The position numbers and the translations under genes were made by a program. The notes under the pieces are model-generated. The model was not told the origin of the DNA. It searched no databases and worked only from the letters and a program-made list of their open reading frames with translations. Shown here piece after piece: positions 34,822 to 43,325 of a DNA stretch of 64,000 nucleotides. Numbering within the stretch: position 1 is the stretch's first letter; each line of letters begins with the position of its first letter. The DNA is from Burkholderiales bacterium (lineage in GTDB: Bacteria > Pseudomonadota > Gammaproteobacteria > Burkholderiales > Usitatibacteraceae): contig JAHCAK010000004.1 of assembly GCA_019634955.1 (NCBI GenBank), positions 1 through 64,000 on the forward strand, read 5' to 3'.

Positions 34822-35163
34822 TCAGGTTCCCAGAAGGTCCTTCACCCGCATTTCCGTGCCGCCGTTCACCTGCAGCCGCGCGCCGCCGCAGGCGGGGCAC
34901 AGGTCGCCGCGCGCCTCGACGGGCACCGACCGCGAGCAGCCGAAGCACCACGCGGTGCCGGGCGTCTCGTCGATCGCGAGCGCGGCGCCCTCGGCGAGGC
35001 TGCCGCGCACCACGGCGTCGAAGCAGAAGCGCAGCGCCTCGATCTCGACCGCGGCGAGGCGCCCGATCTCGAGGCGCACCTCCTTCACGCGCGTGAAGCC
35101 CTCGCGGCGCGCCGTCTCCTCGACGATCCCGAGCACGCTCTCGGCGATCGACATCTCATGCAT
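34822..35163 (-). CDS. hypA: Nickel metallochaperone HypA
   Basis: 113 residues. Begins [16 protein letters not shown], the family's N-terminal nickel site (Met1-His2-Glu3). The zinc site is formed by WCFGC and LCPACG in the second half. It delivers nickel with HypB to the hydrogenase large subunit. The start overlaps the end of hupK by eight bases. Confidence 0.96.
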   Translation of the reverse strand: MHEMSIAESVLGIVEETARREGFTRVKEVRLEIGRLAAVEIEALRFCFDAVVRGSLAEGAALAIDETPGTAWCFGCSRSVPVEARGDLCPACGGARLQVNGGTEMRVKDLLGT

Positions 35164-36259
35164 GGCCGGCCTCGTAGCGCACGGCGACGCAGGGGTCCAG
35201 CGACGAGACGAGCCAGCGCACGCCGCGCTCGAGCGCCGCCGCGTCGGCCGCCGCCATCCCCACCGCCCCCCGCGCGAAGGCGCCGTCGGGGTGGAAGTTC
35301 CATTCCGTGGGCGCGACGATGCGGTAGGCGCCGATCCGCCCGCCCTCGAGCGTCACGCGGTGCACCAGCAGGCCGCGCGCCGTCTCCACCCAGGCGATGG
35401 CCGAGCCCTCGCCCAGCGCGATGGCGCCGTGGCGCCCGCCGGCCGCCTCCAGCGCGGCCGCGAGGTCCACGAGCCGAGCCACGACGCGCGCGCCCGCGCC
35501 GCGACCCCAGCGCGCGATCGCGTCGGCCACGAGCGGGTGCCCGCCCGTGCGCGCGAGGGCGCCCGTCTCGCGCGGCCGGCCCTGCCACTGCGGCGCCGCG
35601 TCGAATTGCGCATCCGCGTCGATGGCCGGCGCCAGCGCCCGGGCCACCCAGCGGTCGTCGCCGTAGGGGAGCAGCTCGACGTCGCTCGCGCCCAGCGAGG
35701 GGTCGGCGGCGAGCAGGCGCGCGACCAGCGTCGCGACCGGCGTCTCCTCCCGCGCGAGCCAGCCCTGCAGCGCCTCGACCGAGTCGATGCGCAGGAAATC
35801 CGCCGGCGCCATGCCGAGGATCGCCTCCCTCGCCCACGCGGACGCCTCGCGGCGCGGCGCGGCGTCGGCCGTGTCCTCGCCGGCGTCGAGCAGCGGCGCC
35901 AGCGCCTTGCGGCCGCCGGCGAGCGCCTCGACCTGCGGGGCCAGGCCGGCAAGCCGAGGCCAGTCCACGAGCAGGCGCCAGGCGTGCTCCTGCACGGTCC
36001 GGCGGGCGATGCGCGTCGCGCGTGGCCACCCGGTCACTGCGGCCGCGCCGCCCCCAGCCGCCTGACGGCCGCGTGAGCGATGGGCCTGCGAGCGGCCGCA
36101 GATCGCGAAGAGCGTGCCGGCCAGCACCGGCGCCTCGTCGGCCGCGCGCCCGGCGAAGAGCCGGTTCGCCACGCGCGGGCGATCGGCCTGGGCCGAAGCC
36201 CGGCTCACGCGTCCCGAGGCGGTCTCGATGCGCACGACCAGCTCACCCTCGATCGACAT
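35156..36259 (-). CDS. hupK: Hydrogenase assembly protein HupK/HoxV
   Basis: 367 residues. A degenerate relative of the hydrogenase large subunit: the N-terminus (GELVVRIETASGRVSRASAQ) mirrors the large-subunit opening. The usual R-x-C-G-x-C active-site motif is reduced to AICGRSQAH (Cys54 only), and the C-terminal motif is [13 protein letters not shown] instead of DPCxxCxxH. HoxV-type proteins serve as scaffold for the Fe(CN)2CO cofactor before its transfer to the pre-large subunit. Overlaps hupJ and hypA. Confidence 0.85.
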   Translation of the reverse strand: MSIEGELVVRIETASGRVSRASAQADRPRVANRLFAGRAADEAPVLAGTLFAICGRSQAHRSRGRQAAGGGAAAVTGWPRATRIARRTVQEHAWRLLVDWPRLAGLAPQVEALAGGRKALAPLLDAGEDTADAAPRREASAWAREAILGMAPADFLRIDSVEALQGWLAREETPVATLVARLLAADPSLGASDVELLPYGDDRWVARALAPAIDADAQFDAAPQWQGRPRETGALARTGGHPLVADAIARWGRGAGARVVARLVDLAAALEAAGGRHGAIALGEGSAIAWVETARGLLVHRVTLEGGRIGAYRIVAPTEWNFHPDGAFARGAVGMAAADAAALERGVRWLVSSLDPCVAVRYEAGHA

Positions 36260-36752
36260 GGCCCGGTCCGGAGAAGCGGCCGCGGATGAAGTCGCGCTTG
36301 CTCACCGGCGCGGGCGGCGGCGCCTCGGCCGCGCGCGCCTTGGCGTCGTTGCCTGCGTCAAAGAGCGCTTCCAGCGACGCGGCCGCGACGGCCCGCGCGG
36401 TCTCGTGGTCCTCGAAGCCCTGCGCGGGCGAGAAGAGCGAGCACGCGTGGTATTCGCCGATCTGCGCGTCGTGGCCAGAGACGAAGCGGAAGCCGCCGGC
36501 CGGCAGCGTCACGATGCGCTCGCCGCCCGCGCCCAGCGCCGCCCACTCGCCCTCGCCGGGCGTGAGGACCAGGTTCACGAACCAGGGCGTGACGAGCGCC
36601 CCCAGCCACTGGCCTTCCCACGCGCGGAAGCCCACGGCCTCGACGCGCAGCCGCTCGTTCAGGAACGGCAGCCCCGCCATGCGCGTCTTCCAGATGCGCG
36701 TGAACGCGCTTTCCAGGCGGCCAGTGGGGTCGTCGCGCAGGAGCTCAGCCAT
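36243..36752 (-). CDS. hupJ: Hydrogenase assembly chaperone HupJ/HoxT (HybE family)
   Basis: 169 residues. Conserved core MAGLPFLNERLRVEAVGFRAWEGQWLGALVTPWFVNLVLTP and PAGGFRFVSGHDAQIGEYHACSLFSP is characteristic of HybE/HupJ proteins, which bind the small or large subunit precursors before export. Overlaps the rubredoxin gene upstream by eight bases and hupK downstream by 17 bases, so strongly coupled. Confidence 0.9.
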   Translation of the reverse strand: MAELLRDDPTGRLESAFTRIWKTRMAGLPFLNERLRVEAVGFRAWEGQWLGALVTPWFVNLVLTPGEGEWAALGAGGERIVTLPAGGFRFVSGHDAQIGEYHACSLFSPAQGFEDHETARAVAAASLEALFDAGNDAKARAAEAPPPAPVSKRDFIRGRFSGPGHVDRG

Positions 36753-36939
36753 CGTCGATCGCCAGGAACTTGTCCTGCTCGGCCGAGCAGTTGGGGCAGC
36801 TCCAGTGAGGCGGAAGCCGCTCGAAGGGCGTGCCGGGCTCCACCTGCCAGACGGGGTCGCCCTGCGCGGGGTCGTAGACGTACCAGCAGATGCGGCACTC
36901 GCGCCGGCCGCCCTCCCGCGCCTCGCGCACGGCGCTCAT
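36745..36939 (-). CDS. hupI: Rubredoxin HupI/HoxR
   Basis: 64 residues with the two iron-binding knuckles C-R-I-C-WYVYDP and C-P-N-C-SAEQDKF. The short leader and the ECRICWYVYDP start distinguish it as the hydrogenase-linked rubredoxin. In Cupriavidus and Rhizobium the homologue is needed for correct FeS clusters of the small subunit in the presence of oxygen. It sits between hupH and hupJ, the standard position. Confidence 0.93.
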   Translation of the reverse strand: MSAVREAREGGRRECRICWYVYDPAQGDPVWQVEPGTPFERLPPHWSCPNCSAEQDKFLAIDDG

Positions 36940-36944
36940 CGCCC

Positions 36945-37808
36945 CTAGCCCTCCTGCAGCCAGCGCAGGAGGTCGCCCAGGCGCTCGACGCTGTCGTCGT
37001 AGTCCTCGGCGCCGGCGCGGGCCGACTCCGGAAAATCCACCACCTCGATGGTGTCGAGGATCATGGTGTTCATCGAGTTGAAGTAGCGCACGCGCCAGAC
37101 GCCGCGGGCGCGCGTGGCGGTGATGCGGCAGTTGCCGAAGCCGCGCGAGAGGATCGCCACGGGCCCCTCGCCCAGCACGGCGGCGAGTCCGTCGTGGTCG
37201 GCGGGCGCGAGCGGGAGCAGCGAGAGGTTCACCACGTGCGCCGGCGTGCCGGGCTTGAAGCGCTGCGCGTGGTGGCGGATCTCGCTCACGATGGCCGGGG
37301 CGTTCATGACGCCGGCCGGCAGGAGGGAGGCGTCCAGCCGCGCGCCGTTGGCCTTGGCGGCCGCGTCCTTCACCACCGCGGGCATGTCGCCGGCCTCGAG
37401 GATGTCCTCGATCGTCGCGCCGCGCTCGTCCTCGAGCCGCACGCGCCAGACGCCGGCGAAGGCCGTCTCCTGCGCGCGCCACGCGGGCGCGCCGTTGGCG
37501 CCGTTCACCACCGCGCTCACCTCGCCCTGCCCCAGCGAGTCGTTGAGGGCCGCGAGCGCGCCGGGCGCCATGGCCTTCACGGAGAAGCGCGGCGAATCGC
37601 CCGCGCCGGGGCGGTGGCGCTTCATCGCCTCCAGCAGCTGCTCGACGACCGCCGCGGCCGCCGCGAGGTCCGTGGGCGCCGCGTTCTCGGGCGGGATGGG
37701 CGTCCTGAGCGGCTCCGCGCCGGGCATGGGCAGGTAGTGGAACTCCTCGTCCTCGACCGGTTGGGAGCCGGCGCCGAAGGGAACGACGGGAATCGGGAAG
37801 TCTTTCAT
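36945..37808 (-). CDS. hupH: Hydrogenase accessory protein HupH/HoxQ (HyaF family)
   Basis: 287 residues. Starts MKDFPIPVVPFGAGSQP; the C-terminal half is the conserved part: VSAVVNGANGAPAWRAQETAFAGVWRV, LGEGPVAILSRGFGNCRITAT, WRVRYFNSMNTMILDTIEVVDFPE and EDYDDSVERLGDLLRWL. HupH/HyaF takes part in maturation of the small subunit under oxygen. Position between hupG and hupI is canonical. Confidence 0.92.
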   Translation of the reverse strand: MKDFPIPVVPFGAGSQPVEDEEFHYLPMPGAEPLRTPIPPENAAPTDLAAAAAVVEQLLEAMKRHRPGAGDSPRFSVKAMAPGALAALNDSLGQGEVSAVVNGANGAPAWRAQETAFAGVWRVRLEDERGATIEDILEAGDMPAVVKDAAAKANGARLDASLLPAGVMNAPAIVSEIRHHAQRFKPGTPAHVVNLSLLPLAPADHDGLAAVLGEGPVAILSRGFGNCRITATRARGVWRVRYFNSMNTMILDTIEVVDFPESARAGAEDYDDSVERLGDLLRWLQEG

Positions 37809-37839
37809 GGCGGGTCCTTCGCTCGGGTGCGGGACGGGA

Positions 37840-38295
37840 TCAGTGGCAGGACGGGGCGCCTGCGGCGGCCACGGGAATGACGCGGGCCGGCAATGGGCGC
37901 GCCTCGCCCGTCACCAGCTCGTTGACGGCCGCGAGGTACTCGGCCCAGTCGCGAAGGCCCTCGATGTTGCCCAGCCATTCGCCCTGGCGCACGAACACCA
38001 GCGCGGGCCAGCGGCGCACGCCGTAGGTGGCGGCCTTGGCGTTGGCGAACGGCGGCGGCAGCACGGCCATGCGGAAGGGCCGCGCGGCGGCCGCGGCGAG
38101 CTCCGGGAGGATCACCGCGACGTCGGTCACCTCGCGGAAGCGCACGGGGTCCTCGGTGAAGAAGAGCGCCGCCTCGCCGGGGGCGCTCACGAAGGCGTCG
38201 AAGGTGGCCTCGTCGAGCCGTGCGGCGCCGTGGGCGTCGACCAGCCGGGTGACGAGGGGCGGCTCGGCGGGGGCCGGGCGCGTGGCGACGGTCAT
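37840..38295 (-). CDS. hupG: Thioredoxin-like hydrogenase chaperone HupG/HoxO (HyaE family)
   Basis: 151 residues with a thioredoxin fold but no C-x-x-C: the active-site strand reads AALFFTEDPVRFREVTDV, and PALVFVRQGEWLGNIEGLRDWAEY is the C-terminal family segment. HyaE/HoxO binds the Tat signal of the small subunit and prevents premature export. ATG at 38295 follows the HupF stop by one base. Confidence 0.9.
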   Translation of the reverse strand: MTVATRPAPAEPPLVTRLVDAHGAARLDEATFDAFVSAPGEAALFFTEDPVRFREVTDVAVILPELAAAAARPFRMAVLPPPFANAKAATYGVRRWPALVFVRQGEWLGNIEGLRDWAEYLAAVNELVTGEARPLPARVIPVAAAGAPSCH

Positions 38296-38296
38296 C

Positions 38297-38608
38297 TCAG
38301 GTCTCCTTGTGGCGCAGGTGCTCGGGAAGCTGGGGCTCGCGGCCGACGAGGTCGGCGAAGGCGGCGTCGATCGCGGCGCCGTCGCCCTGCAGCACCGCGG
38401 CGAGGGCATCCAGCGCGGCATCGACCCGCGCGGCCGATTCGGGCGTCATGACCTCGCGGGCGGCGCCCACGAAGGTGAGGAGCCAGGTGCCGGGGGCCTG
38501 CGCGCCCACGAGCGCCATGTCGATGAGCGCGCGGCCGTCGCGGCCCACGCACCAGGCGGCGCCCTCGCCGTGGGGCTCGATCACCTGCATCGGGATGCCG
38601 AGGCACAT
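38297..38608 (-). CDS. hupF: HypC-type chaperone HupF/HoxL
   Basis: 103 residues. Begins MCLGIPMQVIEPHGEGAAW with the N-terminal Cys2 of HypC-type proteins, then DMALVGAQAPGTWLLTFVGAAREVM. It is longer at the C-terminus than HypC, as is usual for HupF/HoxL, which protects the large subunit when the enzyme matures in oxygen. Lies directly after hupD. Confidence 0.93.
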   Translation of the reverse strand: MCLGIPMQVIEPHGEGAAWCVGRDGRALIDMALVGAQAPGTWLLTFVGAAREVMTPESAARVDAALDALAAVLQGDGAAIDAAFADLVGREPQLPEHLRHKET

Positions 38609-38610
38609 GG

Positions 38611-39228
38611 CTAGCGCTCGAGCGAGGCGCGCAGCGCGAGCAGCCGCGCGTCACCGACACGGCAGGCTTCCTGCTCGCTGGGGCGGCCGGATTCGTAGGC
38701 GTCGATGGCGAGGCTCGCGTCGAAGAGCGGCGCGGCATCCCCGGGGGCGCGCGGCACGCCGGGAACGCCCCAGGCGGCGAGCGCGTCCAGGCCCGCCTCC
38801 AGCGCGCGCGGCAGCCTCTCGCGGACGACGTCGGTGAGGCTGCCGCCGAAGTCCTTCAGGTGCTTCGGCTGCACGCCCACCAGCACCGCGCGCTCGGGCG
38901 AGTGGCCGGAGAGCTGGGCGAGCGAGAGCACCTCCTGGAAGCTCGACTGGTGCAGGCTCATCTTGCCCACGCCGATGTAGTGCGGGATCTCGTCGTCGCG
39001 CACGATCTGCAGCGTCCCGGGCTCGAGGCCGTAGTCGATCGCGTCGAAGACGAGGATGCGGCGCGCGGCCTGCACGTGGGGCAGCAGGTAGAGCCCCTGG
39101 GTGCCGCCGTCCATGAGGGTGACCGACTCGGGGAAGCGCCAGCCCTCGTTCAGCGCCGCCACCGCCCGCACCCCGAAGCCCTCGTCGGCCCAGAGCACGT
39201 TCCCGATCCCCAGCACCAGCGTGTCCAT
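38611..39228 (-). CDS. hupD: Hydrogenase large-subunit endopeptidase HupD/HoxM
   Basis: 205 residues. N-terminal LVLGIGNVLWADEGFGVRAV carries the nickel-sensing Glu16; other ligands are Asp in LVFDAIDYG (near 62) and His in KMSLHQSSF (near 93). The protease removes the C-terminal peptide of the large subunit after nickel insertion. It is separated from the structural genes by the HigA-like gene and an FNR-like site 72 bases before its start, so the maturation genes may have their own promoter here. Confidence 0.94.
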   Translation of the reverse strand: MDTLVLGIGNVLWADEGFGVRAVAALNEGWRFPESVTLMDGGTQGLYLLPHVQAARRILVFDAIDYGLEPGTLQIVRDDEIPHYIGVGKMSLHQSSFQEVLSLAQLSGHSPERAVLVGVQPKHLKDFGGSLTDVVRERLPRALEAGLDALAAWGVPGVPRAPGDAAPLFDASLAIDAYESGRPSEQEACRVGDARLLALRASLER

Positions 39229-39299
39229 CGCGTCTCGACCCCGGTTGTTACGACGGCGGTTACAGTTCCGCCATCTTCCCGCAGGGGGGAAACGCGCTG

Positions 39300-39313
39300 T
39301 TGATGCCGGTCAA
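39300..39313. promoter_or_regulatory. FNR/Anr-like palindrome upstream of hupD
   Basis: TTGAT-GCCG-GTCAA matches nine of ten FNR consensus positions. Its centre is 78 bases upstream of the hupD ATG, comparable to the spacing at the hydrogenase structural operon. At -41.5 the start would be near 39265 on the minus strand; a convincing -10 hexamer is not obvious there (AAGATG or TGTAAC). Confidence 0.5.
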
Positions 39314-39330
39314 GTAACGAGGGGGGTGGC

Positions 39331-39388
39331 AGCGGTGGAAGTCGGGGACTGTCCCCGATTCCGGGGACTGTCCCCGACTTCCACCGCT
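39331..39388. repeat. Palindromic repeat at the end of the HigA-like gene
   Basis: Arms AGCGGTGGAAGTCGGGGAC (39331-39349) and GTCCCCGACTTCCACCGCT (39370-39388) are perfect complements. The centre contains two copies of GGGGACTGTCCCC, itself a small palindrome. The right arm overlaps the stop of the HigA-like gene (39387-39389). The same GGGGAC-W-GTCCCC unit builds the repeat at 50348. Confidence 0.75.
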
Positions 39389-39737
39389 AGCCGCGGGCGG
39401 CGGCCTTGATGCCCTTCATCGCCTGGTGGACGTCCCAGGCGATCTGCAGCTGCATCCAGAACTCCGGTTCGGTGCGGAAGTACGCCGCGAGGCGCACCGC
39501 GGTGTCGGGCGTGACGCCCCGCTTGCCGCGGATGAGCTCGTTCACCCGCCGCCGGGAGATGCCGAGGGCGTCGGCCAGCGCGAGCTGCGTGAGCTTGAGG
39601 GGCTTGAGGTAGCGGGTGTCGAGGAAGTAGCCGGGGTGGACCGGCTCCCTCCTTGCCCGCGGCCGCCCGGCCCCGGCTATGCGGGGCTTGACCGGGCGGG
39701 CCGCGTTGCCTCCCTTTCCCATGACGGGGGTGAGCAT
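39387..39737 (-). CDS. HigA-type antitoxin/XRE-family regulator (no toxin partner)
   Basis: 116 residues; an internal ATG at 39722 is an alternative start. Residues about 33-112 match HigA: HPGYFLDTRYLKPLKLTQLALADALGI, the helix-turn-helix SRRRVNELIRGKRGVT, then AVRLAAYFRTEPEFWMQLQ and WDVHQA. HigA normally neutralises the RNase HigB and represses its own operon. No higB-like frame is found on either side. It lies inside the hydrogenase cluster between hupC and hupD, eight bases after hupC, where the usual order has no such gene. Confidence 0.85.
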   Translation of the reverse strand: MLTPVMGKGGNAARPVKPRIAGAGRPRARREPVHPGYFLDTRYLKPLKLTQLALADALGISRRRVNELIRGKRGVTPDTAVRLAAYFRTEPEFWMQLQIAWDVHQAMKGIKAAARG

Positions 39738-39744
39738 CGGGTGG

Positions 39745-40434
39745 TCAGTTCTTGATGTCGCGCCACCCGCTGATCATGCTGGAGACGACCGTGAGGCCGG
39801 AGGTGATGTCCTCGCGGATCACGAAGTACAGGTGCACCATCGTGAACCAGATGAGGTACCACATCCCGAAGTGGTGCCACGTGTGGACGTCCTGGCTCTG
39901 CCCGAAGAGCGGGATCACCCACGACGAGAACCAGCTGTATTGCCAGGTCCCCATCCCGGTGCCCTCGCCGTAGAGCGCGAAGCCGGTGACCACCATGAAG
40001 AGGCTGCCCAGCAGGTACATCCCGAACATCGCCGCCATGGCGAGCTGGTTGTGCCCGTAGTGCCAGTCGTTATCCCGCCGGATGAAGAGGTAGTGCCCCA
40101 GCACCCGGAAGAAGCTGCGCCACCAGGAGGGCCGGAACACGAACACCGGCACCAGGAACATCTCGCGGGAGAACGGGTTGCCCACGATCGCCCAGTAGGC
40201 GCGCATGAGCAGCACGACCGCGAAGACGTACCCGGCGGCGAAGTGCGCGAAGCGCATGTAGCCCATCAGGTAGTTGTCGATGGCCTCGCCCGGGGCCGAG
40301 GGCAGCGGGGTTCCGATGAAGTACCCCGTCACGCACAGCACCACCATCGCGAGCGCCATCACCCAGTGCCAGATGCGCACCGGCGCCTCCCACACGTACT
40401 TGGGAAACTTGAGGTCCCTTCCGTCGATCGACAT
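39745..40434 (-). CDS. hupC: Ni/Fe-hydrogenase b-type cytochrome HupC/HoxZ
   Basis: 229 residues with four membrane helices. Haem-ligand histidines lie in VRIWHWVMAL, YMRFAHFAAGYVF, VHTWHHFGMWYLIW and MVHLYFVIRED. It anchors the hydrogenase on the periplasmic face and passes electrons from the distal FeS cluster to quinone; in oxygen-tolerant enzymes the proximal haem is also important for recovery from oxygen. Starts nine bases after the large subunit. Confidence 0.95.
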   Translation of the reverse strand: MSIDGRDLKFPKYVWEAPVRIWHWVMALAMVVLCVTGYFIGTPLPSAPGEAIDNYLMGYMRFAHFAAGYVFAVVLLMRAYWAIVGNPFSREMFLVPVFVFRPSWWRSFFRVLGHYLFIRRDNDWHYGHNQLAMAAMFGMYLLGSLFMVVTGFALYGEGTGMGTWQYSWFSSWVIPLFGQSQDVHTWHHFGMWYLIWFTMVHLYFVIREDITSGLTVVSSMISGWRDIKN

Positions 40435-40443
40435 GTGGGTCTC

Positions 40444-42237
40444 CTAGCGGACCTGCACCCTGGCGAGCTCCTGGCCGTCCGGCGAGATCACGTGGCTCGC
40501 GCAGGCGAGGCACGGGTCGAAGCTGTGGATGGTGCGCAGGATCTCGAGCGGGTGCTCGGGCTTCGCCATGGGCGTGTTCATGAGGCTCGCTTCATACGCG
40601 CCGATCTGGTTCTTCGCGTCGCGCGGGCCCGCGTTCCACGTGGTCGGCACGATGCACTGGTAGTTGTCGATCTTCGTGTCCTTGATCTTGATCCAGTGAC
40701 CGAGCGCGCCGCGCGGGGCCTCGCAGTAGCCCGCCCCCTTGGCCTCCTTCGGCCAGGTGGAGGGCTCCCACTTCTCGACGTTGGCGGTGTCGAGCTTGCC
40801 GGCCTTGATGTTGGCCATGAGCTTGCCGTAGAAGTGCTTCATCTTGTGGGCGGCCCAGGAGGCCTCCAGCCCGCGCGCGGCGGTGCGGCCGAGCGTCGAG
40901 AAGAGCGCCGGGAGGGGCACGTCGAGCTTCTTGAGGACCATGTCCACGGGCTCCTTGAACTCCGGGTTGCCCATGGCGTAGCCGACGATGTAGCGGGCGA
41001 GCGGGCCGACTTCCACCGGCTGGCCCTTGTAGCGCGGGCTCTTCACCCACGAGTACTTGGCGCTCTCGTCGATCTCCTGGATGTCGGTCTTCGAGCCCTT
41101 CGTGCCCTTGCCGAGCACGAAGTTGGGCTCGGTGACGCCGTCGAAGGGATGCAGGCCCTTCGACTCGTCGGCGTACTTGTACCAGGAGTGGGTCACGAAC
41201 TCCTGGATCATCGCCGGGTCCTTGAGGTCGACCGCGTGGATGTTCTTCAGGTCGCCGCCCAGGATCGCGCCGCGCGGCATCAGCAGCGACTTGTTCGACT
41301 GGTCGTTGGCGATCTCCGGGAACTCCCCGTACGACATCACGTTGGTCGAGGCGAGCCCGTTGCCGATGGCGCCCCAGTGCTTGTAGAACGAGGCGATCGC
41401 CAGCAGGTCGGGGATGTAGACCTTGTCGATGAAGTCGATCGTGTCGTCGATGATCTTGCCGACCATGTTGAGGCGTTCCATGTTGATCGCGCCCACCGCG
41501 CCCGCGCGGTCGACGTTGATCGAGCACGGAACCCCGCCCACCAGCCAGTTCGGGTGCGGGTTCTTGCCGCCGAAGATCGTCTGGATCTTCACGATCTCCT
41601 TCTGGAAGTCCAGCGCCTCGAGGTAGTGGCCCACCGCCATGAGGTTCGCCTCCGGCGGCAGCTTGTAGTCGGGGTGGCCCCAGTAGCCGTTGCGGAAGGG
41701 CCCCAGCTGGCCGGATTCGACGAACTTCGTCAGGCGCGCCGCGAGGTCGCGGTAGTAGCCCGGCGACGAGTTCGGCCAGGAGGAGATCGACTGCGCCAGC
41801 TCGCTCGTCTTCCTGGGGTCGGCCTTGAGGGCCGAGACCACGTCCACCCAGTCCAGCGCGTGCAGGTGGTAGAAGTGCACCAGGTGGTCCTGGGCGTAGA
41901 GCGTCGAGTGCATCAGGTTGCGGATGATGTTGGCGGTGTCCGGGATCGGGATGTTCAGCGCATCCTCGACGCAGCGCACCGAGGCGAGCGCGTGAACGCC
42001 CGTGCACACGCCGCAGATCCGCTCCACGAACGCCCACGCGTCGCGCGGGTCGCGGCCCTTGAGGATCACCTCCAGCCCGCGCCACATCGTGCCCGTGGAG
42101 ACGGCGTTCTGGATCACGCCCTTCTTGTCGACGTTGCACTCGATGCGCAGGTGGCCCTCGATGCGGCAGATCGGATCGACGACGATCCGCTTGCCGCTGT
42201 TGTCCAGCTTGAATCCTTGGGTCTCGAGAACGGCCAT
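40444..42237 (-). CDS. hupL: [NiFe] hydrogenase large subunit HupL/HoxG
   Basis: 597 residues. Nickel ligands: [10 protein letters not shown] (Cys75, Cys78) and DPCLACASH (Cys576, Cys579). N-terminal [13 protein letters not shown] is the family opening. HupD would cleave after His582 and release a 15-residue tail. It oxidises H2 at the Ni-Fe(CN)2CO site and is carried through the membrane with the small subunit. ATG is two bases after the small-subunit stop. Confidence 0.97.
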   Translation of the reverse strand: MAVLETQGFKLDNSGKRIVVDPICRIEGHLRIECNVDKKGVIQNAVSTGTMWRGLEVILKGRDPRDAWAFVERICGVCTGVHALASVRCVEDALNIPIPDTANIIRNLMHSTLYAQDHLVHFYHLHALDWVDVVSALKADPRKTSELAQSISSWPNSSPGYYRDLAARLTKFVESGQLGPFRNGYWGHPDYKLPPEANLMAVGHYLEALDFQKEIVKIQTIFGGKNPHPNWLVGGVPCSINVDRAGAVGAINMERLNMVGKIIDDTIDFIDKVYIPDLLAIASFYKHWGAIGNGLASTNVMSYGEFPEIANDQSNKSLLMPRGAILGGDLKNIHAVDLKDPAMIQEFVTHSWYKYADESKGLHPFDGVTEPNFVLGKGTKGSKTDIQEIDESAKYSWVKSPRYKGQPVEVGPLARYIVGYAMGNPEFKEPVDMVLKKLDVPLPALFSTLGRTAARGLEASWAAHKMKHFYGKLMANIKAGKLDTANVEKWEPSTWPKEAKGAGYCEAPRGALGHWIKIKDTKIDNYQCIVPTTWNAGPRDAKNQIGAYEASLMNTPMAKPEHPLEILRTIHSFDPCLACASHVISPDGQELARVQVR

Positions 42238-42239
42238 GG

Positions 42240-43325
42240 CTATTTCCCCTCGGGTTTCGTGGAACCGGGTTTCTCGGAGGCTTTCCTGATCGCGGTCACC
42301 GCGGCGTGCGCCACGACCGCGGCGCCGACCACGCCGGCCGCGACGGCGCCGACCTTGTCGGCGTTCGCCTCGATCCCGAAGGCCGGGATGTTCGTGAGCC
42401 GGTCGTAGAAGGAGCCCTTGTCCCAGAAGCCGTCCTCGGAGCAGCCGATGCAGCCGTGGCCCGACTGGATCGGGAAGGACACGCCCTCGTTCCAGCGCGT
42501 GGTCGAGCACGCGTTGTAGGTGGTCGGGCCCTTGCAGCCGACCTTGTAGAGGCAGTAGCCCATGCGGGCGGCCTCGTCGTCCCACTTCTCGACGAACTGG
42601 CCGGCGTCGAAGTGCGGGCGGCGGTAGCACTTGTCGTGGATGCGCTGGCTGTAGAACATCTTCGGGCGGCCCTGGCGGTCCAGCTCGGGGATGCGGTCGA
42701 AGGTGAGCACGTAGGTGACGATGGCCGTCATCACCTCGGCGATGGGCGGGCAGCCCGGCACCTTGATGATCGGCTTGTCGGTGATGACCTTGTCGATCGG
42801 CACCGCGTTGGTGGGGTTGGGCTTGGCGGCCTGCACGCAGCCCCAGGAGGCGCAGGAGCCCCAGGCGATCACGGCCTTGGCGTCCTTCGCGTACTTCTTG
42901 AGGGTCTCCACGAAGGGCTTGCCGTAGTAGATGCAGTACATCCCGTCCTCGTTGAGCGGCGGGTTGCCCTCCACGGCGAGGATGTAGTTGCCCTTGTGCT
43001 TCTCGATCGTCTCGTGGGCGTTGGCGCGCAGCTGCTCGCCGGCGGCCGCCGAGAGGGTCATGTGGTAGTCGAGCGACAGGAGCGAGAGCACCGCGTCCTT
43101 GGCCAGCGGGTGCGCCGAGCGGATGAAGGACTCGGAGCAGCAGGTGCACTCCAGGCCCTCGATCCAGATGACCGGGGTGCGCGGCTTGTTCTCCAGCGCG
43201 TGCGCGATCTGGGGCGCGACCGTGGGCGAGAGCCCCAGCGAGGCCGTCGTCAGGCTGCAGAACTTGAGGAAGCTGCGCCGCGAGATGCCCTGCCGGCGGA
43301 GCACGTCGTAGAAGGTCTCAGTCAT
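42240..43325 (-). CDS. hupS: [NiFe] hydrogenase small subunit HupS/HoxK, oxygen-tolerant type
   Basis: 361 residues. A Tat signal with RRSFLKF (residues 16-22) spans 1-45. The proximal cluster ligands are Cys60, Cys63, Cys158 and Cys192, and the two extra cysteines of the [4Fe-3S] cluster are present: Cys62 (ECTCCSE) and Cys163 (GSCASWGC). The medial and distal clusters use [20 protein letters not shown] and [11 protein letters not shown]-terminal membrane anchor lies near 332-354. The six-cysteine pattern marks group 1d, oxygen-tolerant hydrogenases (MBH of Cupriavidus, Hyd-1 of E. coli). Confidence 0.97.
   Translation of the reverse strand: MTETFYDVLRRQGISRRSFLKFCSLTTASLGLSPTVAPQIAHALENKPRTPVIWIEGLECTCCSESFIRSAHPLAKDAVLSLLSLDYHMTLSAAAGEQLRANAHETIEKHKGNYILAVEGNPPLNEDGMYCIYYGKPFVETLKKYAKDAKAVIAWGSCASWGCVQAAKPNPTNAVPIDKVITDKPIIKVPGCPPIAEVMTAIVTYVLTFDRIPELDRQGRPKMFYSQRIHDKCYRRPHFDAGQFVEKWDDEAARMGYCLYKVGCKGPTTYNACSTTRWNEGVSFPIQSGHGCIGCSEDGFWDKGSFYDRLTNIPAFGIEANADKVGAVAAGVVGAAVVAHAAVTAIRKASEKPGSTKPEGK

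Noticed and set aside
39229-39800. A HigB toxin partner for the HigA-like protein
   Set aside because: No frame of about 90-110 codons with HigB-like sequence is present upstream or downstream; neighbours are hupC, a palindrome and hupD.
39679-42408. A 909-codon plus-strand frame antisense to the hydrogenase genes
   Set aside because: It mirrors hupL and hupC, which are unmistakable on the minus strand; no start signal or family match.
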